From Bacillota bacterium (GTDB lineage Bacteria > Bacillota_A > Clostridia > Tissierellales > Peptoniphilaceae): a DNA stretch of 35,266 nt. The position numbers and the translations under genes are program-made. The stretch is taken from NCBI GenBank assembly GCA_023418535.1, contig JAEZZN010000126.1, forward strand, positions 1-35,266, given 5' to 3'. The first letter of the stretch is position 1; every line of letters begins with the position of its first letter. Positions 6,349-14,282 of this stretch are shown here, in pieces. The notes below the pieces were generated by a model, which worked only from the letters and a program-made list of their open reading frames with translations, ran no database searches and was not told the origin of the DNA.

Positions 6349-7656
6349 TTAATCTCTGACTAATAATACAACAGTTTCTGATTCAATAGTATTTACAAAT
6401 TGATCGAATAAAGTTACTTCTTTAAGCTTAAAACCAAATTGCTTAAATCTTTTTATATCACGAGCAAGTGTCCCTACATTACATGAAATATATACGATAC
6501 TAGAAATATTAGACTGTCCAATTTTATTTATAATATTTTTATCCAATCCTCTTCTTGGTGGATCAAATAACGCCATTGTCTTATTTTCATTTAGACTTAT
6601 TTCATCAATTGCGATTTCTGCAGGTTTATTTATCCAATCTATATTATTGATATCATTTATCAATGCATTCTCTTTTGCATCATTTATTGCATCTGTATTT
6701 ATTTCCACAGATACAACTTTCTCAACTAAATCGGATAAGATAATTGAAGTTGTAGAAATTCCACTATATAAATCAACTAAAATATTCGGATTTATCTTTT
6801 CTACATATTCTCTGGCCTTTAGATAAATTTTATAAGAAACTTCCTTATTTACCTGCATAAATGCTCTTGGAGAAATTAAAAATTGATGATTTCCTAATAT
6901 TTCTTTAATTTTATCCTTTCCGCTTATATGAACTAAATCTTTTATCTTATAATTATTTTTCGTATTATTTCTTGAAACATAGAAACTATCTGCAATTTTT
7001 TCATCTTCTATTCTTTTATAAAGCTTTTCAAAATTATATTCTTGATTAAATACTATAATAAGCATAGTTTCTCCAATTGATGTGGATCTAATAATTATAT
7101 TTTTTAAGACACCTGTATTATCAACTGGATTGTATCCTGGTATGTTTAATTTAGTGATTATAATTTGTATTTTTTTTACCAATTGCTGGATTTCTTTAGT
7201 ATTCATCATACAATCATTAATTTCAATTAAATCATATGAATTTCTCTTAAAATATGTTAATTTACCCTCTTCAGATACTTTAAGCTCTAATTTGTTTCTA
7301 TATCCATTTTTATTAATGGCTTCAATTACATTAATATCTATTAATTTTTCATCTGCAATTCTATTTATCGAATTGATAATTGTATTTTTCTTATATTCTA
7401 TTTGTTTTTTATAATCTATATTGTAAAGCTCATACACTCCGCATAGATTCTCTTCACCTATATCCTCTGTTAGAAATGGTGATTCTTTAATAGTTTCTAT
7501 CTTTATTGCATTATAAAATGATTTTTTTTTCTTATATACACTGGCTAATAAAGTCTCACCTAATATTGCATTTTCAACGAAATATATTATGCCGTCTTTT
7601 TTAGCTACTCCTCTGCCTTTATCATCCAAGTCAATTATTTCTAATTCTATATTCAT
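6349..7656 (-). CDS. rlmCD: 23S rRNA (uracil-5-)-methyltransferase, RumA/RlmCD family
   Basis: 435 residues. It has a TRAM RNA-binding region (about 1-55), a central domain and a SAM-dependent methyltransferase domain: QVNKEVSYKIYLKA, DLYSGISTTSIILS (SAM loop), FDPPRRGLD (364-372), catalytic Cys392 in YISCNVGTLARDI, and the base Glu in ESETVVLLVRD. It makes 5-methyluridine in 23S rRNA. The iron-sulfur cysteine motif of RumA (CxxCGGC...QH) is reduced to a single Cys72 in LCGVYELYNIDYKKQ, so a [4Fe-4S] cluster is unlikely. Ribosome site GAGGAAA. Exact target uridine(s) cannot be assigned; it is the only member seen here, which fits the dual-site RlmCD type. Confidence 0.88.
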   Translation of the reverse strand: MNIELEIIDLDDKGRGVAKKDGIIYFVENAILGETLLASVYKKKKSFYNAIKIETIKESPFLTEDIGEENLCGVYELYNIDYKKQIEYKKNTIINSINRIADEKLIDINVIEAINKNGYRNKLELKVSEEGKLTYFKRNSYDLIEINDCMMNTKEIQQLVKKIQIIITKLNIPGYNPVDNTGVLKNIIIRSTSIGETMLIIVFNQEYNFEKLYKRIEDEKIADSFYVSRNNTKNNYKIKDLVHISGKDKIKEILGNHQFLISPRAFMQVNKEVSYKIYLKAREYVEKINPNILVDLYSGISTTSIILSDLVEKVVSVEINTDAINDAKENALINDINNIDWINKPAEIAIDEISLNENKTMALFDPPRRGLDKNIINKIGQSNISSIVYISCNVGTLARDIKRFKQFGFKLKEVTLFDQFVNTIESETVVLLVRD

Positions 7657-7721
7657 TTTCCTCTTCCGTTTTGCATTATTTAATAAATAAATAGTATCAT
7701 ATCCAATAAAAAGTTTGTAGT

Positions 7722-7778
7722 ATTAATAATTTTAATTTTAATCTTAATATTTTTTAGGTTAAAATTAAAATTATTAAT
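7722..7778. repeat. 20-bp perfect inverted repeat between divergent genes
   Basis: ATTAATAATTTTAATTTTAA (7722-7741) and its exact reverse complement (7759-7778) are separated by 17 bases. The genes on both sides point away, so it is not a terminator. Inference: an operator or cruciform between the rlmCD and DUF2089 promoters, possibly bound by the DUF2089 protein. All-AT composition makes chance more likely than for a GC-mixed palindrome. Confidence 0.55.
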
Positions 7779-7805
7779 TTATTTAATCAAATTAATTAAA
7801 TTTAT

Positions 7806-7834
7806 TTTACTTTAAACTTAATTTGTGTTATATT
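7806..7834 (+). promoter_or_regulatory. Promoter of the DUF2089-DUF4097 operon
   Basis: TTTACT (7806-7811), 17 bases, TATATT (7829-7834). It lies just right of the inverted repeat and 9 bases before the AGGAGGA ribosome site. Confidence 0.45.
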
Positions 7835-7853
7835 AACTTTAATAGGAGGAGTC

Positions 7854-8210
7854 ATGAAAGAAAATTTATCTAATTGTCCTGTATGTGGAAACAAATTAAA
7901 AATAATAAAATATTCTTGTGATAGTTGTCATACTGAAATAAGTGGCGATTTTACACAAGATAATTTCTCGAATTTAACACAAGATCAAAAAAAATTCATG
8001 GAAATATTTATATTAAAGAGAGGCAGTATTAAAGAAATAGAAAAAGAACTGGGGATTTCATACCCTACTGTTAGAAGTAAACTAGATGATTTGATAAACG
8101 CTTTAGGGCATAAAGTTGAAGCAAATACCTCAAAGATGGAAATATTAGAAATGTTAAATAGTGGCGAAATTACATCTGAAGAAGCAACAAGATTATTATC
8201 ACAATTATAG
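7854..8210 (+). CDS. DUF2089 family protein: zinc ribbon plus helix-turn-helix
   Basis: 118 residues. A zinc ribbon is formed by CPVCGNK (8-14) and CDSCH (23-27). A helix-turn-helix follows at about residues 57-88 (SIKEIEKELGISYPTVRSKL), so a DNA-binding role is likely. The C-terminal segment ILEMLNSGEITSEEATRLL (about 97-115) repeats the motif that opens the next protein (ILTMLKEDKITEEEALKLL), a SHOCT-like helical unit found at the N-terminus of YvlB-type proteins. Start fixed by AGGAGGA. The DUF4097 gene begins 9 bases after the stop. Inference: regulator of its own operon, perhaps interacting with its neighbour through the shared motif. Confidence 0.88.
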   Translation: MKENLSNCPVCGNKLKIIKYSCDSCHTEISGDFTQDNFSNLTQDQKKFMEIFILKRGSIKEIEKELGISYPTVRSKLDDLINALGHKVEANTSKMEILEMLNSGEITSEEATRLLSQL

Positions 8211-8219
8211 GAGGTTAAT

Positions 8220-9275
8220 ATGTCTGAAGAAAGATTAATGATATTAACTATGTTAAAAGAAGACAAAATAACAGAAGAAGAAGCCTTAAAATTATTAGAC
8301 GCTATTGGAGATAAGAATAATCTCAATGATAAAAAAACTAAAAAATCTAGTGATATGAGTTTCAATGACATGACATCTAAAATAGGAAATGCAATAGAAG
8401 CAGCATTTTACAAAATGAGTGATTCCCTATCAAATATAGACTTCGATTATAGATTGTTCAATAATTATACCGGTAGAATCACAAAATCAATTAGAATTGA
8501 TAATGTAGAAGATAAAATAAATCTTTATATCAAAAATCGTAATGAGAAAGTTCAAGTTTATCAATGGGATAAAGATTATGTAGAAGCTATTGCAAATGTT
8601 AATTACGACGAAAAAGAATATACAAGAGACTATGATTTTTTAATCCACACAGTAAATGAACAAAATCATTATATCGGTATAGACACTGAAAAATCAAATA
8701 AAGGATATTCCGCTAAATTAACTGTTAATATACCTGAAAGTTTAATAGAAAATCTTAAAGTAGAAACTACCAATTCAAAAATTGAAGCTGATAATTTAGA
8801 TATTAATTATGCAGAATTTATTACAACTAATGGAAAGATTTCTTTAAGCTATGTAGATGCTAATAGTATCATTTGTAAAACTACAAATAGTAAGATTAGT
8901 GCAGAAAATATTGAATCAGACACATTAGAATGCATTACAACAAATGGTAAAATTGTACTAGAAACAATAGATGTAAGAAAAGTGGATGCAAGAAATATGA
9001 ATGGTTCAATAAATATTGACACAATTAATTCTAAAGCTAGAGAAGTAAATCTAAATTCTACAAATGGTGGTTTATATATAGAAGGATTAGATTATTCAAG
9101 ACCTATTAAAGCTACAATTTCTGGTAGATTAAGTCATAATCTATCACCAAACTTTGTAAACTTAAATGAAATGTCTAGCGAAATAATAGCTACAACACCT
9201 GATTATACAGAAGATTCAGATGATGTTCTAAATATATTTGCCTATACTACAAATGGAAGAGTTGAAATTATTTAA
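8220..9275 (+). CDS. DUF4097 beta-repeat protein with SHOCT-like N-terminus (YvlB-like)
   Basis: 351 residues. Residues 1-28 form the short helical motif shared with the upstream protein; 29-90 is a linker; from about 95 on come DUF4097 beta-helix repeats visible as alternating TTNSKI / TTNGKI / MNGSI / TNGGL rungs (roughly 180-285), ending TTNGRVEII. No membrane segment or signal peptide is visible. DUF4097 proteins of the LiaG/YvlB kind occur next to envelope-stress regulators in Firmicutes, but their biochemistry is unknown. Ribosome site AGGAGG. The terminator at 9286-9328 closes this two-gene operon. Confidence 0.85.
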   Translation: MSEERLMILTMLKEDKITEEEALKLLDAIGDKNNLNDKKTKKSSDMSFNDMTSKIGNAIEAAFYKMSDSLSNIDFDYRLFNNYTGRITKSIRIDNVEDKINLYIKNRNEKVQVYQWDKDYVEAIANVNYDEKEYTRDYDFLIHTVNEQNHYIGIDTEKSNKGYSAKLTVNIPESLIENLKVETTNSKIEADNLDINYAEFITTNGKISLSYVDANSIICKTTNSKISAENIESDTLECITTNGKIVLETIDVRKVDARNMNGSINIDTINSKAREVNLNSTNGGLYIEGLDYSRPIKATISGRLSHNLSPNFVNLNEMSSEIIATTPDYTEDSDDVLNIFAYTTNGRVEII

Positions 9276-9285
9276 ATTTTGTAAC

Positions 9286-9328
9286 AAATTCTGTGAGTGA
9301 AATCGTGCCTCACAGAATTTGTTTTTTT
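9286..9328 (+). terminator. Terminator of the DUF2089-DUF4097 operon
   Basis: AAATTCTGTGAG (9286-9297) pairs perfectly with CTCACAGAATTT (9309-9320), followed by GTTTTTTTG. Confidence 0.9.
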
Positions 9329-9398
9329 GTGTATATTTCAATGGTTTCAGAGTTTTTTGATATTTCTTTGTCAAATATTACAAAAAATGACGCTTTTG

Positions 9399-9415
9399 GT
9401 TACAAAATAATTACA
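9399..9415 (-). promoter_or_regulatory. WalR-type box upstream of the G5/3D gene
   Basis: The + strand reads GTTACA-aaata-ATTACA, so the minus strand is TGTAAT-N5-TGTAAC, an exact match to the WalR (YycF) consensus TGTWAH-N5-TGTWAH. It ends 6 bases before the -35 element. Further single ATTACA units lie at about 9377 and 9432. In Bacillus subtilis the G5/3D-type wall gene yocH is a WalR target. The match is seen; regulation is inferred, since walRK is not in this window. Confidence 0.6.
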
Positions 9416-9421
9416 AAATAC

Positions 9422-9450
9422 TTGACATTATATTACAAAGAATTTAATAT
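9422..9450 (+). promoter_or_regulatory. Promoter of the G5/3D wall-protein gene
   Basis: TTGACA (9422-9427), 17-base spacer, TAATAT (9445-9450). Near-consensus sigma-A type promoter, 29 bases before the start codon. Confidence 0.8.
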
Positions 9451-9479
9451 AAGTAGGTAATGTTAAGAAAGAGGTAATT

Positions 9480-10649
9480 ATGAGTTTTATTAAAAACAAT
9501 AAAAACGCAATTATAGGTGTTTTAACATTAACTGCATCTATATTTGTTGGCGAAATGGCTTTAGCTAATGTGCCAAAAACTATTAATCTTTCTGTAGATA
9601 ATAACGAAGTTACAGAAATTGAAACTTCATCTAAGAATGTTGAAGATTTACTAAATGAACTTGGATATAAAATTGATGAAATAAAAATTTCAACTAATTT
9701 ACATGATACTATTAGAAATAACTATAAATTAGACATAAATACTAAAAAGACCATATCATTCAATAACGAAGGCAACACTCTTATGGTAAATACATATGCT
9801 ACCAACGTTAAAGACTTTTTAGATGAATTAAGTATAAAATATGATTCAGATGATATTATCAATCCATCACTTGATTCAAATATCAAAAATGGTGAAAAAA
9901 TATCATATGACAATGTAGTTACAGAAGATTATACTGAAACTAAAGAAATTGAATTCAAAAAAGAATCTAAATACTCTTTTGATTTAGATTATGGAAAAAA
10001 AGAAATAGAAGTAAAAGGTGAAAATGGTAAAAAAGTCTTACAAAAATCTAAAACTTCTATTAACTCAAAGATTGTTTCAGATGAAATAGTTAAGGAAACA
10101 ATTACTAAAAAACCAATAAATCAAGTTACTTTAATAGGTACAAAAGAAGTTGTTGAAGAAAGTACAGAACCTGAACTAATTGAAAAAGAAAATTCTTCAC
10201 TTTACAAAGGTGAAACTAATGTAATTCAAAGTGGATCTGAAGGTTTAGTAAGATATACTTATGAAAACAATGGTTCTGAAAGAAAACTTGTAGAAAAAAA
10301 GGTACTAAAAAAATCAGTTGATAGAATTGTTGAATATGGTACAAAATCTAGACCCGTTGCTTCATCAACAAGTGGAATATATAGTCTATCCGACTTAACA
10401 TTCCACGGTGTTATAAATTGGGGTGGATATAAATTCACTTATTACTCACAAAGTGTATTACCTGGCGGGGGCTTAAATATTCCAGGAAGACATGTAAATG
10501 CTGGCGGATTCGTAGCAGATGGCGATGGTTATATAGTAATTGCAAATAGTGCTCCAATAGGAACAATAATAAATACACCATTTGGTTATCAAGGTAAAGT
10601 TTATGACAGAGGAACTTACGGAAATCACATGGACGTATATACAAGATAA
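9480..10649 (+). CDS. Secreted cell-wall protein: DUF348 x2, G5, 3D-like barrel
   Basis: 389 residues. Signal peptide 1-29, probable cleavage after ALA. Two DUF348 repeats follow (about 33-75 and 89-146), then a G5 domain (about 146-221), a second diverged G5-like unit (about 228-288) and a C-terminal double-psi barrel of the 3D type (about 305-389) with ASAPIGTIINTPFG-like strand (355-369, here ANSAPIGTII) and the paired acids Asp376 (VYDRG) and Asp385 (HMDVYTR). The layout resembles Rpf/YabE/YocH-type proteins that bind or cleave peptidoglycan; MltA-like lytic activity is possible for this barrel but unproven. The ribosome site is GAAAGAGG. It has its own promoter, a WalR-type box and a strong terminator, so it is a single-gene unit. 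Confidence 0.88.
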   Translation: MSFIKNNKNAIIGVLTLTASIFVGEMALANVPKTINLSVDNNEVTEIETSSKNVEDLLNELGYKIDEIKISTNLHDTIRNNYKLDINTKKTISFNNEGNTLMVNTYATNVKDFLDELSIKYDSDDIINPSLDSNIKNGEKISYDNVVTEDYTETKEIEFKKESKYSFDLDYGKKEIEVKGENGKKVLQKSKTSINSKIVSDEIVKETITKKPINQVTLIGTKEVVEESTEPELIEKENSSLYKGETNVIQSGSEGLVRYTYENNGSERKLVEKKVLKKSVDRIVEYGTKSRPVASSTSGIYSLSDLTFHGVINWGGYKFTYYSQSVLPGGGLNIPGRHVNAGGFVADGDGYIVIANSAPIGTIINTPFGYQGKVYDRGTYGNHMDVYTR

Positions 10650-10652
10650 TAG

Positions 10653-10689
10653 AAAAATCCATCAAACTTATAAGTTTGATGGATTTTTT
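10653..10689 (+). terminator. Terminator of the G5/3D gene
   Basis: AAAATCCATCAAACTT pairs with AAGTTTGATGGATTTT over a short loop, followed by TTG and TTTT. The A-rich left side may let it work in both directions. Confidence 0.92.
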
Positions 10690-10740
10690 GTTTTAAAAAG
10701 AAAATATCTGCTGGGAGTTAGCAACCCCAACAGATATTTT
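10690..10740 (-). terminator. Terminator of the mevalonate operon
   Basis: AAAATATCTG-TGGG (10701-10714) pairs with CCCA-CAGATATTTT (10726-10740), with one C/A mismatch; the minus strand continues CTTTTTAAAA. It follows the frameshifted small gene. Confidence 0.8.
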
Positions 10741-10759
10741 AGAAACTTTATTAAAAATA

Positions 10760-11151
10760 TTAATTCTGATTAAATAAGTCTTCTAATTCAAATTGCTTGA
10801 TGAGATGCTCTCTTCTTACATCACTAAAAACTATATTGTATACCTCAGGATTACTTATATTAAATGCTTTTTCCTCAGATCTAAAGTCTTCAATTTCTTT
10901 AATACTAAATCCTGTAAGTTTAGCTCTTAATTCATTAGCTTCTTTTGAATCTTGTTCAGATTCAGGTATGTTTAATAATTTGATTATATCAGGTTTAATT
11001 TTTTCATAATAATTGTCTGAGTCTTGTGTTTCATTATACGATTCTTTAGTTTCGTTTATATTTGTATTTTTTTTGATGTAAATATAAAAAAAGCGATAAT
11101 AACTAATCCTAAAATTACTACAATATAAATCAGTTTGTTTCTTTCTCTCAT
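10760..11151 (-). pseudogene. Small membrane-anchored protein, frameshifted in a poly-A run
   Basis: The ATG at 11151-11149 follows GAGGACC. The first 32 codons encode MRERNKLIYIVVILGLVII and AFFIF, a membrane anchor, then stop early at TAA. Adding one base to the run of eight A's (T's at 11067-11074) restores an uninterrupted frame of about 130 residues to TAA at 10762-10760: NTNINETKESYNETQDSDNY, then a helical, charged domain (LNIPESEQDSKEANELRAKL, FSIKEIEDFRSEEKAF) ending ELEDLFNQN. It starts 33 bases after fni and is followed by the operon terminator, so it was the last operon gene. No known family recognised. It may be a true pseudogene, a slipped-strand phase variant or a sequencing error. 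Confidence 0.7.
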
Positions 11152-11184
11152 ATGGTCCTCATTTTATTAAATATCTGAAATAAA

Positions 11185-12231
11185 TTAATTTCTATTTGCC
11201 AAAGCTTGAGTATTTATATTTCTAAGTCTTGCAAATTCATTTAATTTTCCTCTTACGAGTATATCTTTTTCTTGTAATTCATTTATATTATTAGCTCCAA
11301 TTAATGCCATAATAGATTTTATTTGACATTTCCAATTATTTACCATATCTATCGCATTTTCAATATCTATATCATTTACTAGCATTATAAATTTACCGGC
11401 CATAGAAGTCGATTTAGCGCCTAATGCAAGTGATTTTACTATATCATATGTATTTCTTATACCGCCAGATGATATAATCTCTGTATTTGAAATAAAGTCT
11501 TGAGCTTCAAATAAAGATTCTGCTGTACTAAATCCATATTCTTCTAAAAATGCTAGAGAATCTTTTTTTCTTCTAGAATTTTCAATCTTAGCAAAATTTG
11601 TTCCCCCTCTGCCCGAGATATCAATCGTCTTTGCACCAATTGATTTTAATAATTTTATAGTTTCTCGTGACATTCCAAAGCCTACTTCTTTTACAATAAC
11701 TGGAACTCCTACATTTGAGATAATATTTTCAATATTTTCAATCCATTTTGTAAAATCTCTTTCACCTTCCGGCATTATTATTTCTTGAGCAGGATTGATA
11801 TGAATTTGAATTCCATTTGCACCTATAAGATGTACAGCTTTCTTAGCTTCTTCTAAACTCTTATCCGCTCCAATATTTGCAAATATTATACCATTTTTAT
11901 TTTCTTTTCTTACAATCTTAAATGTATCTTCTATTTCCTTATGTCTTAGAGCGACTGATAATGAACCAACTCCCATCATAGTGTTCGTTTCTCTTGCAAG
12001 TATGGCAAGTTTTTGATTGAAGTTTTTTGTAAGCTCTGTTCCTCCTGTCATGCCATTTATGTAAAATGGATGAGATTGAGTAAATGTTGCTATTGATGTG
12101 CTTATATCTATATTATCAACATTTGTATTTGGTAAGGAATTATGAACAAAATCAATTAAATCAAAATCACTTTCTTTATTTTCATCATGAAACGAAATCG
12201 CAAGTTTTAAGTGTTCATCTTTTCTTTCCAT
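11185..12231 (-). CDS. fni: Isopentenyl-diphosphate delta-isomerase, type 2 (FMN)
   Basis: 348 residues, typical length. Interconverts isopentenyl and dimethylallyl diphosphate using reduced FMN, Mg2+ and NADPH. Landmarks: RKDEHL near the N-terminus, INGMTGGT (58-65), VGSLSVALR, HINPAQE with Gln149/Glu150 (Mg2+ ligation), VIVKEVGFGMS, DISGRGGTNFA, and the FMN phosphate loop SSGGIRN...ALGAKSTSMAGKF. Unrelated to the type 1 enzyme. Its ATG shares a base with the mvaK2 stop (TAATG) and uses GAGGAGGAA at the end of mvaK2 as ribosome site. Last intact pathway step in the operon. Confidence 0.96.
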   Translation of the reverse strand: MERKDEHLKLAISFHDENKESDFDLIDFVHNSLPNTNVDNIDISTSIATFTQSHPFYINGMTGGTELTKNFNQKLAILARETNTMMGVGSLSVALRHKEIEDTFKIVRKENKNGIIFANIGADKSLEEAKKAVHLIGANGIQIHINPAQEIIMPEGERDFTKWIENIENIISNVGVPVIVKEVGFGMSRETIKLLKSIGAKTIDISGRGGTNFAKIENSRRKKDSLAFLEEYGFSTAESLFEAQDFISNTEIISSGGIRNTYDIVKSLALGAKSTSMAGKFIMLVNDIDIENAIDMVNNWKCQIKSIMALIGANNINELQEKDILVRGKLNEFARLRNINTQALANRN

Positions 12232-13295
12232 TATTCCTCCTCATAAACATCTAAATCGAGCATTTTTATATCTTTACTATTCCAATTTTCTTCAAGGATT
12301 TTCTTGTCAAAATCATGTTTTGATATTGCAATACCACAATCTCCCCCACCTGCACCTGAAGTCTTAGATGCTAAATCGAGATTTTTAGATATTTCAATCA
12401 AATTGTGCAAACTATCTTTTTCAATTTCAATACCATATCTTTTTGAATATTCTAATAAAAGCATACGATTTTCTTCTATTGCTTCTTTTAAATATTCAAA
12501 ACCTAATGATGTATATGCATTTATAAAATCATCAACACATTTGTCACTTTCACTTGTAAATCTATTTATAAAGTCATCATTATTTTTAATTCTATTGATT
12601 GATTTTCTTACTAAATTGTCACTTGATGCTGGAGACTTTGTCCATCCTACAAGGATTTTATACTCTTTATTTCTCTTTATTTGTTCAATCGATAAAGTAT
12701 TCCACTTTAATTCAATTGTCTTTAATACCCCATTGAAATTATAGAAATTTTTTATAAATTCTCTATCAAAAGATCTATACTTAACTATTCCCGTGAAACA
12801 AACTGTTGCAATATCTCCAAATGAGCTATTCATTATTAATTTCATGCTTGCAAGTGTAGCTAATTTAAATATTTCCATATTTGTGTATTCATATTTATAA
12901 AACCGTAAAATAGCTTTTGTAACTGCAACAACAACAGATGCACTAGAACCTAATCCATATTTTAATCCATCTTCTGATTCTAATTCACTTAATACTTCTA
13001 TATCATAATATTTCGGAGTTATTCCTTTTGCACTAATAAATTCATCACAGATATGCATAGCTTGTATTATATATTCAAATCTATCATCCCTTTGTTCAAC
13101 AACTATTTCATTATCTCTTCTAGACCAAATTAATTTAATATTAGAATAAGATTTAATTGTTCCTCTATGAGTTGATTCTCTTAATTTCACAGTAATAAAT
13201 TTATCAATAGCTATTGCAACTGATTTATGACCAGGCATAACAACAGAGTATTCACCTGCAATATATAATTTACCTGGTACTTTAACTTCAATCAT
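12231..13295 (-). CDS. mvaK2: Phosphomevalonate kinase
   Basis: 354 residues, GHMP kinase superfamily. Phosphorylates 5-phosphomevalonate to 5-diphosphomevalonate. VKVPGKLYIAGEYSVVMPGH opens the fold, the ATP loop is YGLGSSASVVVA (113-124), and KTSGAGGGDCGIAI is the C-terminal glycine motif. The EYSV (rather than EHSV) opening and the DCGIA tail are typical of the bacterial phosphomevalonate branch and separate it from mvaK1. It overlaps mvaD by four bases (ATGA) and fni by one, so coupled translation is expected. Confidence 0.94.
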   Translation of the reverse strand: MIEVKVPGKLYIAGEYSVVMPGHKSVAIAIDKFITVKLRESTHRGTIKSYSNIKLIWSRRDNEIVVEQRDDRFEYIIQAMHICDEFISAKGITPKYYDIEVLSELESEDGLKYGLGSSASVVVAVTKAILRFYKYEYTNMEIFKLATLASMKLIMNSSFGDIATVCFTGIVKYRSFDREFIKNFYNFNGVLKTIELKWNTLSIEQIKRNKEYKILVGWTKSPASSDNLVRKSINRIKNNDDFINRFTSESDKCVDDFINAYTSLGFEYLKEAIEENRMLLLEYSKRYGIEIEKDSLHNLIEISKNLDLASKTSGAGGGDCGIAISKHDFDKKILEENWNSKDIKMLDLDVYEEE

Positions 13296-14257
13296 ACTAA
13301 TTCCTCTACTATTACATCGTTTCCAATATTAGAAATGATAATATTATCAAATTCCTTCAATTCTTTAATTATCTTGTCAACTTCTGTCTTTCTAACTATT
13401 AGTTTTACATTTGGGCCTGCATCCATTGTGTAATAAACACTAAGTCCCATTTTTCTTAACTCTTTAACTTTATTGATTGCTTGTATACTTTTTTCCTTAA
13501 AATATATTATTGGTGGATTTGAGCCTAGCATAGTAGCATGCATTTTCATAGCATTATGTTCAGCAATTTTCCCAATTTCATCAATATCTCTATCTTTAAT
13601 AGCTTTTTTTATTGCAATTATATCTTTCTTTGAACTTTCTACAAAAGATTGATATAAAGGGGATGTTTCAACTGTTTGTTTCATTGCTTTTCTTGAAGAT
13701 ATATCTTTTTTTTCTTCATTTAATACTAGTATTATCATGGCAATATCAAAATCTCCATCATCTATTTTTTTTGCAAATGATGTTTCATGATCTTCACCTT
13801 TTATCCATTCAACAAATCCGCCATAAATACTTCTTGAGGCAGAACCAGAGCCTAATCTTGCTAGTTTTGTAAGATTTTCTTTTTCATAATTAAGTTCAAA
13901 TAGTGAATTTAGAGCAGCAGAAAGCGCTGCAAATCCTGACGCAGATGACGCCAAACCTGCAGCTGTTGGTACATGATTAAAGCTTTCAATTTCAACTCTT
14001 TTATCAGATGATGCAAGCTTTCTAAATATATCTATATATTTAGAAATTTTAGCTGTTTCTTTTTCATCTTGTAAATTATTATCTAAGTAGAATAAATCTT
14101 TATCGCTATCAGAAAAATTTACTATTGTCTCTGTATAAAGATTTTCTAATGTCATAGATAGTGAGTTGTTATTAGGGATTATTAACTCTTCATCTTCTTT
14201 TCCCCAATATTTAATTAATGCAATATTTGCATGTGCTTTTGCTTTATATCTTTTCAT
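13292..14257 (-). CDS. mvaD: Diphosphomevalonate decarboxylase
   Basis: 321 residues. ATP-dependent decarboxylation of diphosphomevalonate to isopentenyl diphosphate. AHANIALIKYWGK (8-20) and NNSLSMTLE are the family N-terminal motifs; ASSASGFAAL (103-112) is the phosphate-binding loop; YTMDAGPNVKLIV carries the conserved catalytic Asp. Ends in TGA within an ATGA overlap with mvaK2, one of three places showing that TGA is a stop in this genome. Upstream the ribosome site is a GGGG run rather than canonical AGGAGG. Confidence 0.96.
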   Translation of the reverse strand: MKRYKAKAHANIALIKYWGKEDEELIIPNNNSLSMTLENLYTETIVNFSDSDKDLFYLDNNLQDEKETAKISKYIDIFRKLASSDKRVEIESFNHVPTAAGLASSASGFAALSAALNSLFELNYEKENLTKLARLGSGSASRSIYGGFVEWIKGEDHETSFAKKIDDGDFDIAMIILVLNEEKKDISSRKAMKQTVETSPLYQSFVESSKKDIIAIKKAIKDRDIDEIGKIAEHNAMKMHATMLGSNPPIIYFKEKSIQAINKVKELRKMGLSVYYTMDAGPNVKLIVRKTEVDKIIKELKEFDNIIISNIGNDVIVEELV

Positions 14258-14282
14258 ATTACCCCTATACTTTTTAGATATT

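Noticed and set aside
10797..11009. 70-codon + strand frame
   Set aside because: Antisense to the frameshifted small membrane gene, which has a ribosome site, a membrane anchor and coherent codon use on the minus strand.
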